Assembly: GCA_902489295.1 (NCBI GenBank)
Contig: CABTZM010000031.1
Span: 1 to 16,188, forward strand
Origin: an uncultured Collinsella sp.
GTDB lineage: Bacteria > Actinomycetota > Coriobacteriia > Coriobacteriales > Coriobacteriaceae
Length of the DNA stretch: 16,188 bases
Direction: 5' to 3'
Shown here: positions 1-6,282 of the stretch, piece by piece
Position numbering within the stretch: the first letter of the stretch is position 1
How the letters are laid out: each line of letters begins with the position of its first letter
Translations under genes and position numbers: made by a program
The notes under the pieces: model-generated
Database searches by the model: none
Told to the model about the DNA's origin: nothing
Seen by the model: only the letters and a program-made list of their open reading frames with translations

Positions 1-2
1 CC

Positions 3-329
3 CCCGCCGCGGCGCCTACGCCTGCCGAGGGCAAAAAGACCAAGGAGCAAAAGCGCGCCGAAGCCCAGGCCCGCGCTGCGCTCAACAAAAAGCTCAAGGG
101 CGTGCGCAACCAGCTTAAGAAGATCGAGACGGAGCTCGACAAAAAGCGCGCCCGCTATGACGAGCTTATGGAATTGATGGCAAGCGAAGAGCTTTATGCC
201 GATCAGGATAAGTTCAACGCCGCGCTGGGGGAATATAACGGCCTTAAGCAAGAGCTACCTAAGCTCGAGGACGAATGGTTGGAGCTTTCCACCCAGATCG
301 AAGAGGAGACCGCGCGTGAACTCTCGTAA
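3..329 (+). CDS. ABC-F family ATP-binding protein, C-terminal end only (5' partial)
   Basis: Only the last 108 residues are in the window; the frame is open from base 3 and the start lies upstream. The visible part begins with a Pro/Ala/Lys-rich linker, then a highly charged helical segment with heptad-like Leu/Ile spacing. It includes KKIETELDKKRARYDEL, EELYADQDKF and LPKLEDEWLELSTQIEE. This pattern (paired coiled-coil helices with a 'LYAD...KF' turn between them, then a Trp-Leu-Glu-Leu run) is typical of the C-terminal domain of Uup-type ABC-F ATPases. Those are soluble, translation-associated proteins without transmembrane domains. The nucleotide-binding domains are outside the window, so the subtype (Uup, EttA-like or antibiotic-resistance type) cannot be decided. 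The stop overlaps the next gene by 14 nt, suggesting translational coupling. Confidence 0.75.
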   Translation, partial: PAAAPTPAEGKKTKEQKRAEAQARAALNKKLKGVRNQLKKIETELDKKRARYDELMELMASEELYADQDKFNAALGEYNGLKQELPKLEDEWLELSTQIEEETARELS

Positions 330-612
330 GGCCACCGCCGTGGCGATGAGCATCATCGCCATCGCCTGTCGTATCTGCGGCATCTTTATGAGCGCGATGA
401 CCGTGCTGCTGTGCTTTAGCGGCCTGACCGCCAAGCTGCAGATCGTGGGCTTTGTCGTTGAGCTTTCGCGCGCGCTGCCGAGCGCCATCGCCGGCTACGG
501 CGTCATCACCTCTCCCTTTGGCGGCGTCTTCCGCCTGGATTACGCTATCGTCGCCGTCATCCTGTTTGTAATTGACTACCTGCTCACGCGCGCCTCGCGC
601 CGCGTCCGCTAG
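316..612 (+). CDS. Small two-helix membrane protein, function unknown
   Basis: This 98-residue protein is not one I recognise. I chose the GTG at 316 because a GAGGAG ribosome binding site (303-308) sits 7 nt upstream and because a longer reading would run deep into the ABC-F gene. It overlaps that gene by 14 nt. After a short basic N-terminus (NSRK) there is a long hydrophobic segment at about residues 8-37. A middle section rich in Gly/Ala/Val follows at about 41-72, and a second clear membrane helix at about 74-90 (LDYAIVAVILFVIDYLL). The tail is strongly basic (RASRRVR), which predicts a cytoplasmic C-terminus by the positive-inside rule. There are no catalytic motifs. Its stop overlaps the ribosome binding site of the M50 protease gene, so the two are probably co-expressed. 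Reality as a gene is supported by the RBS, tight packing and membrane-like sequence. Confidence 0.7.
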   Translation: MNSRKATAVAMSIIAIACRICGIFMSAMTVLLCFSGLTAKLQIVGFVVELSRALPSAIAGYGVITSPFGGVFRLDYAIVAVILFVIDYLLTRASRRVR

Positions 613-621
613 GAGAGCGCC

Positions 622-1305
622 ATGTCCAGCAGCTACATCATGAACCTGCTCGCCAGCGCCGTCGCCGTCATCGTTGGCATCGTCATTCACGAGAGCGCGC
701 ACGCCGCCGCGGCCTGGGCTCTCGGCGACAAAACGGCGCGCTCGCGCGGACGCGTATCGCTCAACCCGCTCAACCATATCGACCCGTTCGGCACCATCAT
801 CCTGCCACTGCTCATGCTCGCAGCCGGTGGCCCGGTGTTCGCCTTTGCCAAGCCCGTGCCCGTCTACCTCAACAACCTCAAGCACCCCAAGCGCGACGAG
901 GTCCTGGTGAGCGTGGCCGGCCCCGCGTCGAACATCGCACTCGCATGCCTCGCGGCCGCCCTCATGCACGCAACGTACGGCAATCTCTACGCCAGCATGT
1001 CCTTTGCCGTGGCGTCGCAGATCATGAACTTCGGCGCCACGTTTATCGTGGTCAACCTGTCGCTCGCGTTCTTTAACCTCATTCCGATTCCGCCGCTTGA
1101 TGGCTCGTCGATCATCGTGCCCTTCCTCAAGGGCACGGCGCTCAACAACTATTACCGTCTGCAGCAATACGCTATGCCCATACTCATCTTGGTTCTATAC
1201 CTGCTGCCTATGTGGACCGGCATCGATGTAATCGGCCGCTATTTCGACGTTACCGTGTATCCGCTTGCTGAGCAGCTGCTCAACTTCGCAATCGCCGGCA
1301 TCTAA
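622..1305 (+). CDS. Site-2 protease family (M50) intramembrane zinc metalloprotease
   Basis: This 227-residue polytopic membrane protein carries the M50 signatures. HESAH at residues 23-27 is the HExxH zinc site, set inside the first membrane helix. NPLNHIDPFG is at about 48-57, AGPASN at 99-104, and NLIPIPPLDG at 152-161 supplies the third zinc ligand, Asp160. Members cut substrates within the membrane, often releasing anti-sigma factors or clearing signal-peptide remnants. This one is short, with no PDZ or CBS domain, like the small Gram-positive/archaeal type rather than RseP. AGGAG at 611-615 precedes the ATG by 6 nt. Proteases of this type often lie near scpA/scpB in Gram-positive bacteria (my general recollection), as here. 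No substrate can be named; the small membrane protein just upstream is a possible partner by position only. Confidence 0.88.
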   Translation: MSSSYIMNLLASAVAVIVGIVIHESAHAAAAWALGDKTARSRGRVSLNPLNHIDPFGTIILPLLMLAAGGPVFAFAKPVPVYLNNLKHPKRDEVLVSVAGPASNIALACLAAALMHATYGNLYASMSFAVASQIMNFGATFIVVNLSLAFFNLIPIPPLDGSSIIVPFLKGTALNNYYRLQQYAMPILILVLYLLPMWTGIDVIGRYFDVTVYPLAEQLLNFAIAGI

Positions 1306-1320
1306 GGTAAACTTACAGGT

Positions 1321-1371
1321 CGACCGCGCAAAACGGTCGCAACATGCACCCAAACCGCGCCGCGAAGGCGC
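1321..1371 (+). other. Two small hairpins in the scpA leader
   Basis: The 84-nt gap before scpA is the largest inside the gene cluster. It holds two inverted repeats. CGACCG (1321-1326) pairs with CGGTCG (1334-1339) around a 7-nt loop. GCGCC (1357-1361) pairs with GGCGC (1367-1371) around GCGAA, ending 4 nt before the scpA ribosome binding site at 1376-1384. Neither is followed by a T-run, so these are not intrinsic terminators. They could shape mRNA stability or scpA translation, but in GC-rich DNA short hairpins also arise by chance. Confidence 0.3.
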
Positions 1372-1389
1372 CGTCAAAGGAGGTCGAAG

Positions 1390-2202
1390 ATGTCGTATCG
1401 CGTGTCGACTCAGGTCTACAGCGGGCCGTTCGACCTGTTGCTGCAGCTGGTAACCCGCCAAAAAGTAGATATCGGCGCCATCTCCATCAGCGAGGTGGCC
1501 GAGCAGTACCTTGCCGAGGTGGAGCGCATCGAGGCGCTGGACCTGGACGTGGCGAGCGACTTTCTGCTGGTCGCGGCAACCCTTCTGGACATCAAGGCCG
1601 CCTCTCTGGTGCCGCAGGAGGCCCCGCGCAAAGTCGATGACGACGATGACGAGTTCGACGAAGACCTCGAGGAACTCAGCGCGCTCGACGGCGACGCCTT
1701 GCGCGAGGTCCTGATCCAGCGCCTGATTGCCTACAAGCAGTTTAAAGGCGCGGCTGCGGCCCTCGGTGCCCGCATGCAGGCCGAAAGCCGTATGCATCCG
1801 CGTGTGGCCGGCCCCGACCCTGAGTTCCTAGGGCTCATGCCCGACTATCTGGCTGGCATCACCCTGCGCGGCCTGGCCGTTATCTGTGCCGACCTGGACG
1901 GCAAGCGCCAGACCTTCTTGCTGGAGGCCGAGCACGTGGCGCCGCATCGCGTGCCGCTCGACCTGACCGTGGCCTCAGTCGACCGCTTTACCATGGCGCA
2001 CCAAACCTGCACCTTCCGCGAGCTGCTGGACGGCGACGCCACCACCGAGCAGCTCGTCGTCACCTTTTTGGCCATGCTGGAGCTCGCCAAGCGCGGCTCG
2101 CTCACGCTAAGCCAGGACGAGATCTTTGGAACCATTCAAATCAACCGCGTCGAGGGCGCCGAGGCATACGTGCCCGGCGAGGGCCCCGAGCTCACCGAAT
2201 AG
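1390..2202 (+). CDS. scpA: Segregation and condensation protein A (kleisin)
   Basis: ScpA is the kleisin that bridges the SMC dimer and recruits ScpB, forming the bacterial condensin that organises and segregates chromosomes. The 270-residue product has the family N-terminus YSGPFDLLLQLV (residues 10-21), followed by IGAISISEVAEQYL and the DFLLVAATLLDIKAASLVP helix that contacts the SMC neck. A very acidic linker follows (about residues 83-103, including DDDDDEFDED). The C-terminal winged-helix region contains VVTFLAMLELAKRGSLTLSQ and FGTIQI, typical of the ScpA end that binds the SMC head. The start is firm: AAAGGAGGT at 1376-1384, 5 nt before the ATG. The stop overlaps the AGGAG that serves scpB. 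Confidence 0.95.
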   Translation: MSYRVSTQVYSGPFDLLLQLVTRQKVDIGAISISEVAEQYLAEVERIEALDLDVASDFLLVAATLLDIKAASLVPQEAPRKVDDDDDEFDEDLEELSALDGDALREVLIQRLIAYKQFKGAAAALGARMQAESRMHPRVAGPDPEFLGLMPDYLAGITLRGLAVICADLDGKRQTFLLEAEHVAPHRVPLDLTVASVDRFTMAHQTCTFRELLDGDATTEQLVVTFLAMLELAKRGSLTLSQDEIFGTIQINRVEGAEAYVPGEGPELTE

Positions 2203-2213
2203 GAGCGGCAACC

Positions 2214-2942
2214 ATGTCAACCCTTTCCACGCTGGAGGCAAACAGCCTCAAAGGCGCCCTCGAGGCGCTGCTGCTGGTGTCGAGCGACCCGGTGAGTGCG
2301 CCCGCGCTCGCCGGCGCACTGGATATCGCCCCCGGTGAGTGCGCGTCGCTGCTCGCCGAGCTCAAGGTTGAGTACGAGGAGGCCAACCGCGGCTTTCAGC
2401 TGCGCGAGGTTGCCGGCGGCTGGCGCCTGTTTACGCATCCCGCCTACCACGACGTGGTCGAGGCCTACGTGCTGAGCTGGGACACGCAAAAGCTGTCGCA
2501 GGCGGCGCTCGAAACTCTGGCCGTCATCGCATACCACCAGCCCGTCACGCGCGAGGTGGTCAAAGGCATCCGCGGCGTCAATTCCGACGGCGTCATCGCG
2601 TCGCTCGTGGACAAGGGTCTGGTGCGCGAGCTCGGCCGTGACCCCCAGCGCGGTCAGGCCATCATTTACGGCACGACCAACGCCTTCTTGGAAAAGTTCG
2701 GTCTGCGCTCCACCCACGACCTGCCCGACTTGGAGCAGTTTGCCCCCGACGAGCAGTCGCGCCAGTTTATCCGCGAGCGTCTGAGCGGCCGCAGTATTCA
2801 GTCCACACTCGAGGAGCAGGCCGAGGACCTGGAGGAAGAGCGCGAACTGCTCGATACCGATGTTGAAGATGTTGAGGCAGTCGAGGAAGAGGACACCCTG
2901 ATCGTCGACGAGACCTCGGAGGATTTGCATGAAGAGGACTAA
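2214..2942 (+). CDS. scpB: Segregation and condensation protein B
   Basis: ScpB dimers bind the middle of ScpA and regulate the SMC-ScpAB complex. The 242-residue product begins with LKGALEALLLVSSDPVSAPA, the first winged-helix of the family. It continues with GFQLREVAGGWRLFTHP, LSQAALETLAVIAYHQPVTR and IRGVNSDGVIASLVDKGLV, strongly conserved second winged-helix sequences, and ends the fold with YGTTNAFLEKFGL. A long acidic tail from about residue 199 to the end (many Glu/Asp) is probably disordered. AGGAG at 2201-2205 lies 8 nt before the ATG. The last 14 nt overlap rluB, so translation of the two is probably coupled. The spacing of only 11 nt from scpA supports joint production of the two subunits. 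Confidence 0.95.
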   Translation: MSTLSTLEANSLKGALEALLLVSSDPVSAPALAGALDIAPGECASLLAELKVEYEEANRGFQLREVAGGWRLFTHPAYHDVVEAYVLSWDTQKLSQAALETLAVIAYHQPVTREVVKGIRGVNSDGVIASLVDKGLVRELGRDPQRGQAIIYGTTNAFLEKFGLRSTHDLPDLEQFAPDEQSRQFIRERLSGRSIQSTLEEQAEDLEEERELLDTDVEDVEAVEEEDTLIVDETSEDLHEED

Positions 2943-3894
2943 CGAAGCGGGGGAGACGCGCGCCAAGGACAACGCAGTACCCGCAACCGACGCCCAGCCC
3001 GTCTACCCGCATACCATGCGCCTGCAGCGTTTTTTGGCGCGCGCGGGCGTGGCGAGCCGCCGCGGGTCGGAGGACCTGATGACCGCCGGCCGCGTGACCG
3101 TCAACGGACAGATCGCGACCGAGCTGGGCACCAAGGTCGATGTCGACCGCGATCACATCGAGGTCGACGGCATGCCCGTCAAGCTCGACCAGGGCGCCGT
3201 GTACCTGATGCTCTACAAGCCGACCGGCTACCTCACCACCATGAGCGACCCGCAGGAGCGCCCCTGCGTGGCCGACCTGGTACCGCGCAACCGCTTTCCG
3301 GGGCTCTTCCCGGTGGGCCGCCTGGACCGCGACACCACGGGTCTTTTGCTCTTTACCACCGATGGCGACCTTTCGCAGGACCTGCTGCATCCCAGCAAGC
3401 ACGTCTACAAGACCTATCAGGCGCTCGTGGACGGCCACCTGACCGATCGCGACTTAGAACCACTCCGCCGCGGCATCGAACTCGACGACGGCCTGTGCCA
3501 GCCGGCGATCTGCCGCGTCATCAACGCGCGCGAGGCAGAGGCCGTGGCTCCCCAGGGCGTCAAGCCCGGCACCACCGCCGTGGAGGTCATCATCCGCGAG
3601 GGTCGTAAAAACCAGGTCAAGCGCATGCTGAGCAAGATTCACCATCCCGTGATCCGCCTGCACCGCTGCAACTTTGCCGGCCTGGAGCTCAAGGACGTGG
3701 CCAAAGGCTCGTGGCGCGAGCTCACCGACCGCGAGGTGCAGATCCTCAAGGCCGGTGGCATCCCGCCCAAGCAGGCGAGCGCCAAGCGCAACGGTGGCAA
3801 GCCCCAAGATACGCCCGCCAGCCGCACGCGTCACCACGGCAGCCACGGCTCCGCACCCAAGCGCAACACCTACCGCGAGCGCTACACAGGCTAG
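2929..3894 (+). CDS. rluB: rRNA large-subunit pseudouridine synthase, RluB/RsuA type
   Basis: This 321-residue protein has an S4 RNA-binding domain at about residues 30-77 (MRLQRFLARAGVASRRGSED, then GRVTVNG). The pseudouridine synthase domain includes LMLYKPTGYLTT and GRLDRDTTGLLLFTTDGDL, in which Asp133 is the expected catalytic residue, and EGRKNQVKRMLSKIHHPVIRLHR. RluB-family enzymes isomerise a uridine in helix 89/90 of 23S rRNA, but RsuA-type members act on 16S, so target choice is inference. I kept the ATG at 2929 because GGAGG at 2918-2922 is spaced 6 nt from it. A later ATG at residue 30 lacks a ribosome binding site. The first about 28 residues and a basic Gly/Ser/His/Arg-rich tail (about 279-321) fall outside the usual domains and look disordered. 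A scpA-scpB-rluB order is common in Gram-positive bacteria. Confidence 0.9.
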   Translation: MKRTNEAGETRAKDNAVPATDAQPVYPHTMRLQRFLARAGVASRRGSEDLMTAGRVTVNGQIATELGTKVDVDRDHIEVDGMPVKLDQGAVYLMLYKPTGYLTTMSDPQERPCVADLVPRNRFPGLFPVGRLDRDTTGLLLFTTDGDLSQDLLHPSKHVYKTYQALVDGHLTDRDLEPLRRGIELDDGLCQPAICRVINAREAEAVAPQGVKPGTTAVEVIIREGRKNQVKRMLSKIHHPVIRLHRCNFAGLELKDVAKGSWRELTDREVQILKAGGIPPKQASAKRNGGKPQDTPASRTRHHGSHGSAPKRNTYRERYTG

Positions 3895-3959
3895 GCAACC
3901 CGCCGCGCCCCAGCGCCCCGAACCATACCAGCACGTCAACCATCGAAAGGAAGCATTGC

Positions 3960-4646
3960 ATGATCGTCGCCATCGACGGCCCCGCCGGTTCCGGCAAATC
4001 CACCATCGCCAAGGAGATCGCCCGCCAGCTGGGCTTTAACAAGCTCGACACGGGCGCCATGTATCGCGCCGTCACGTTCGCCGCGCTCGACCGCGGCATC
4101 GACCTGGACGACGAGGCGGCCATCGACGCCCTCGCCGAGCAGATCGAGATTCGCTTTACCAACGGCACCGGCGAGGACACGCGCCTGACCATTGACGGCC
4201 AGGACGCTTCGGCCGCCATCCGTACCCCGCAGGTCGACGCCAACGTATCCAAGGTCTCGGCCTACCCGGGCGTGCGCGCCGCCATGCTCATTCACCAACG
4301 CCGCGCCGCCGAGGACCGCGATATCGTAGCCGAGGGTCGCGACATCGGAACCGTCGTGTTCCCCAACGCGCAGGTCAAGGTCTTCCTGACCGCCGACCCG
4401 CGCGAGCGCGCCCGCCGCCGCGTGCTGCAGCGTCACCAAAACGACGCCCAGCCGCTTACTGCCGATCAGCTCGAGGCCGAGGTCGACGAGACCCTCGACG
4501 CCCTCAAGCAGCGCGATAAGCTCGACAGCAGCCGCGAGGTCGCTCCGCTCGTGCCCGCCGAGGACGCCGTTCACGTCGACTCCACCGCCCATACCATCAA
4601 CGAGGTCGTACGTATCATCGAGGACCTCATCAACCAAAGGAGGTAG
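3960..4646 (+). CDS. cmk: Cytidylate (CMP/dCMP) kinase
   Basis: Cmk phosphorylates CMP and dCMP with ATP, recycling cytidine nucleotides for RNA, DNA and CDP-lipid synthesis. The 228-residue product has the P-loop GPAGSGKST at residues 7-15, the family motif LDTGAMYRA at 29-37, the substrate-binding EGRDIGTVVFP at 125-135, and the lid region DPRERARRRVLQRH. A central insert (about residues 60-95) is typical of the bacterial enzyme. The start follows AAAGGA (3946-3951) by 8 nt; a much longer open frame upstream lies inside rluB and is discarded. A 65-nt gap without obvious promoter or terminator separates it from rluB. The stop codon lies within the AAAGGAGGT ribosome binding site of plsC, so the two are tightly linked. 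Confidence 0.95.
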   Translation: MIVAIDGPAGSGKSTIAKEIARQLGFNKLDTGAMYRAVTFAALDRGIDLDDEAAIDALAEQIEIRFTNGTGEDTRLTIDGQDASAAIRTPQVDANVSKVSAYPGVRAAMLIHQRRAAEDRDIVAEGRDIGTVVFPNAQVKVFLTADPRERARRRVLQRHQNDAQPLTADQLEAEVDETLDALKQRDKLDSSREVAPLVPAEDAVHVDSTAHTINEVVRIIEDLINQRR

Positions 4647-4649
4647 CCC

Positions 4650-5378
4650 ATGCGCCTGTTTAAGCAGACGCCCGAGGACTATTACAACGCCCCCTACGCC
4701 GAGTTCCCGGCACTTATCCGCGGCACCGTTGTCGTGGTCATGGCCATTCTATGGGTCTTCTCCAAGCTCATGTGGCGCTGGAAGGTCGAGGACGCCGACC
4801 TACTGTTTGAGCGCCAGGAAGGCCGCGGCAGCGTAGTCATCTGCAACCACACCTCGATGGCCGAGCTCTTAGCCGTGGAGACGGCGTTGTTCTTTGGCGG
4901 CCGCCGCATCCGTCCCATCTTTAAGTCTGAGTTCGCCAAGACCAAGATCGTGCGCTGGGCCTTTAGCCGTGTGGGCGGCATCCCTGTCGAGCGTGGCACC
5001 GCCGACATGAAGTGTCTGCGCGCCGCCCAGCATGCGCTGCAGCGCGGCGAAGACGTCCTGATCTTCCCCGAGGGCACGCGCATTCGCTCGCGCGAGATCA
5101 AGCCCGAGGTCCACGGCGGCTTTGCGCTCATCGCCCAGATGGGCAAGGCGCCCGTCAACCCGCTCGCCATTTGTGGCTGGTCCGATATCACTCCTAAAGG
5201 CAAAAAGCTCATGCGTCCCAAAAAGTGCTGGATCCGCGCCGGCAAGGCCGTCTCGCTTTCGGACGCGCCGGCCGGGCTTAAGCGCACGGAGCGCCTGGCC
5301 TGGTTTGAGTCCGAGGCCATGAACCGTATATATAAGATGCGCGACGAGTTGTGCGCCGAGCATCCGGGCAGGTTCTAG
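4650..5378 (+). CDS. plsC: 1-acyl-sn-glycerol-3-phosphate acyltransferase (PlsC family) with HX4E active-site variant
   Basis: PlsC-type enzymes add the second acyl chain to lysophosphatidic acid at the inner face of the membrane, giving phosphatidic acid. The 242-residue product has a hydrophobic anchor at about residues 24-41 and the family blocks NHTSMAE (66-72), FKSEFAKTKI...GGIPVERG (91-116) and FPEGTRIRS (139-147). The first block normally reads NHxSxxD, with His and Asp forming the catalytic HX4D pair. Here the codon at 4863-4865 is GAG, giving His67-X4-Glu72. All other blocks are intact, so this is probably an active or specialised family member rather than a pseudogene. AAAGGAGGT (4636-4644) lies 5 nt before the start. 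PlsY and GpsA are encoded downstream, which supports a phospholipid role. Confidence 0.87.
   Translation: MRLFKQTPEDYYNAPYAEFPALIRGTVVVVMAILWVFSKLMWRWKVEDADLLFERQEGRGSVVICNHTSMAELLAVETALFFGGRRIRPIFKSEFAKTKIVRWAFSRVGGIPVERGTADMKCLRAAQHALQRGEDVLIFPEGTRIRSREIKPEVHGGFALIAQMGKAPVNPLAICGWSDITPKGKKLMRPKKCWIRAGKAVSLSDAPAGLKRTERLAWFESEAMNRIYKMRDELCAEHPGRF
5304..5332 (+). promoter_or_regulatory. Candidate internal promoter at the end of plsC
   Basis: A TTTGAG/TTGAGT element (5304-5310) is followed 16-17 nt later by TATATA (5327-5332), within an unusual AT run TATATATAAG in otherwise GC-rich coding DNA. It lies about 50 nt upstream of the ispH start, at a good distance for a sigma-A type promoter. The codons there (ATA, TAT) are less GC-rich than their neighbours. 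No experimental support; matches are partial. Confidence 0.35.
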
Positions 5379-5380
5379 CC

Positions 5381-6280
5381 ATGAGCGAGAACGTGACGAA
5401 CACAGCCGCGACTGCGTCCGACCAGGACGGCGCGCCTAACATCGAGATCGCCGCCCACGCCGGCACTTGCTACGGCGTACAGCGTGCGCTCGATATGGCA
5501 TTGGCGGCCGCCCCGCAGGCGGAGGAGAACGCTCGGGTCCACACCCTGGGTCCGCTCATCCATAACCCCATCGTGGTACGCGAGCTCACCGAGGCAGGCG
5601 TCGGTCTGGCCGACACCTTGGACGACGCCACGTCGGGCACTGTGATCATCCGCGCCCACGGCGTGGTGCCGCAGGTCATTGATGCCGCTCGCGAGCGTGG
5701 CCTTAACTTCGTTGACGCCACCTGCCCCTACGTGAAGAAGGTCCACGTGGCGGCCGAGCGCCTGGTGCGCGAGGGCTACCGCGTGATCGTCGTGGGCGAG
5801 CCGGGCCACCCCGAAGTCGAGGGCATCCTGGGCCACGCCGGTAATGACGCGCAGGTCGTGAGCTGTGCCGCCGACGCCGATGCCCTGCCGCTCAAGGGCA
5901 AGGTGGGTCTGGTTGTGCAGACCACCCAGACCGCGCAGAACCTCGCCGAGGTCGTGGCCGCTATCACCCCGCGCGTGCAGGAGCTGCGTGTGATCAACAC
6001 CATCTGCGCCGCCACGAGCGAGCGTCAACAGGCAGCAGCCACACTTGCCAACCGCTGCGACTGCATGGTCGTCGTGGGCGGCAAGAACTCGGGCAACACC
6101 CGCCGCCTGGCGCAGATTTGCGCAGACGCCTGCGAGCGCACGCATCACATCGAGGAAGCTTCTGAGCTCCAGGCCGCGTGGTTTACCGACGCTCACCACA
6201 TTGGCATCACCGCCGGAGCCTCCACCCCGCAAGAACACATCGAGCGCGCTGTCACGCGCATCAAGGAGCTTTGCCGCTAA
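5381..6280 (+). CDS. ispH: 4-hydroxy-3-methylbut-2-enyl diphosphate reductase
   Basis: IspH is the last enzyme of the MEP isoprenoid pathway. It reduces HMBPP to IPP and DMAPP with a [4Fe-4S] cluster. The 299-residue product carries the three expected cluster cysteines: Cys30 in AGTCYGVQRA, Cys115 in DATCPYVKKVH and Cys209 in NTICAATSERQ. Substrate-binding motifs are also present: GPLIHNP, IRAHGV, GEPGHPEVEG, QTTQ, GGKNSGNTRRL and TAGASTP. The N-terminus has about 18 extra residues rich in Thr/Ala. I chose the ATG at 5381, 2 nt after the plsC stop, with only a weak CAGG upstream. A GTG at 5351 would lengthen it by 10 residues but lies inside plsC. Presence implies the organism makes isoprenoids by the MEP route. 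Confidence 0.95.
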   Translation: MSENVTNTAATASDQDGAPNIEIAAHAGTCYGVQRALDMALAAAPQAEENARVHTLGPLIHNPIVVRELTEAGVGLADTLDDATSGTVIIRAHGVVPQVIDAARERGLNFVDATCPYVKKVHVAAERLVREGYRVIVVGEPGHPEVEGILGHAGNDAQVVSCAADADALPLKGKVGLVVQTTQTAQNLAEVVAAITPRVQELRVINTICAATSERQQAAATLANRCDCMVVVGGKNSGNTRRLAQICADACERTHHIEEASELQAAWFTDAHHIGITAGASTPQEHIERAVTRIKELCR

Positions 6281-6282
6281 CC

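Noticed and set aside
259..1167. 302-residue minus-strand frame over the membrane protein and M50 protease genes
   Set aside because: Composition (Arg/His/Asp/Gly-rich) is that of a codon-phase shadow; the + strand M50 motifs are clear.
3711..3959. Upstream extension of the cmk reading frame
   Set aside because: It lies in rluB in another frame; the ATG at 3960 has a ribosome binding site and begins exactly at the family N-terminus MIVAIDGPAGSGKST.
6178..6282. Upstream extension of the DUF512 protein into ispH
   Set aside because: The extension is an Arg/His-rich shadow of ispH; the ATG at 6283 directly follows the ispH stop.
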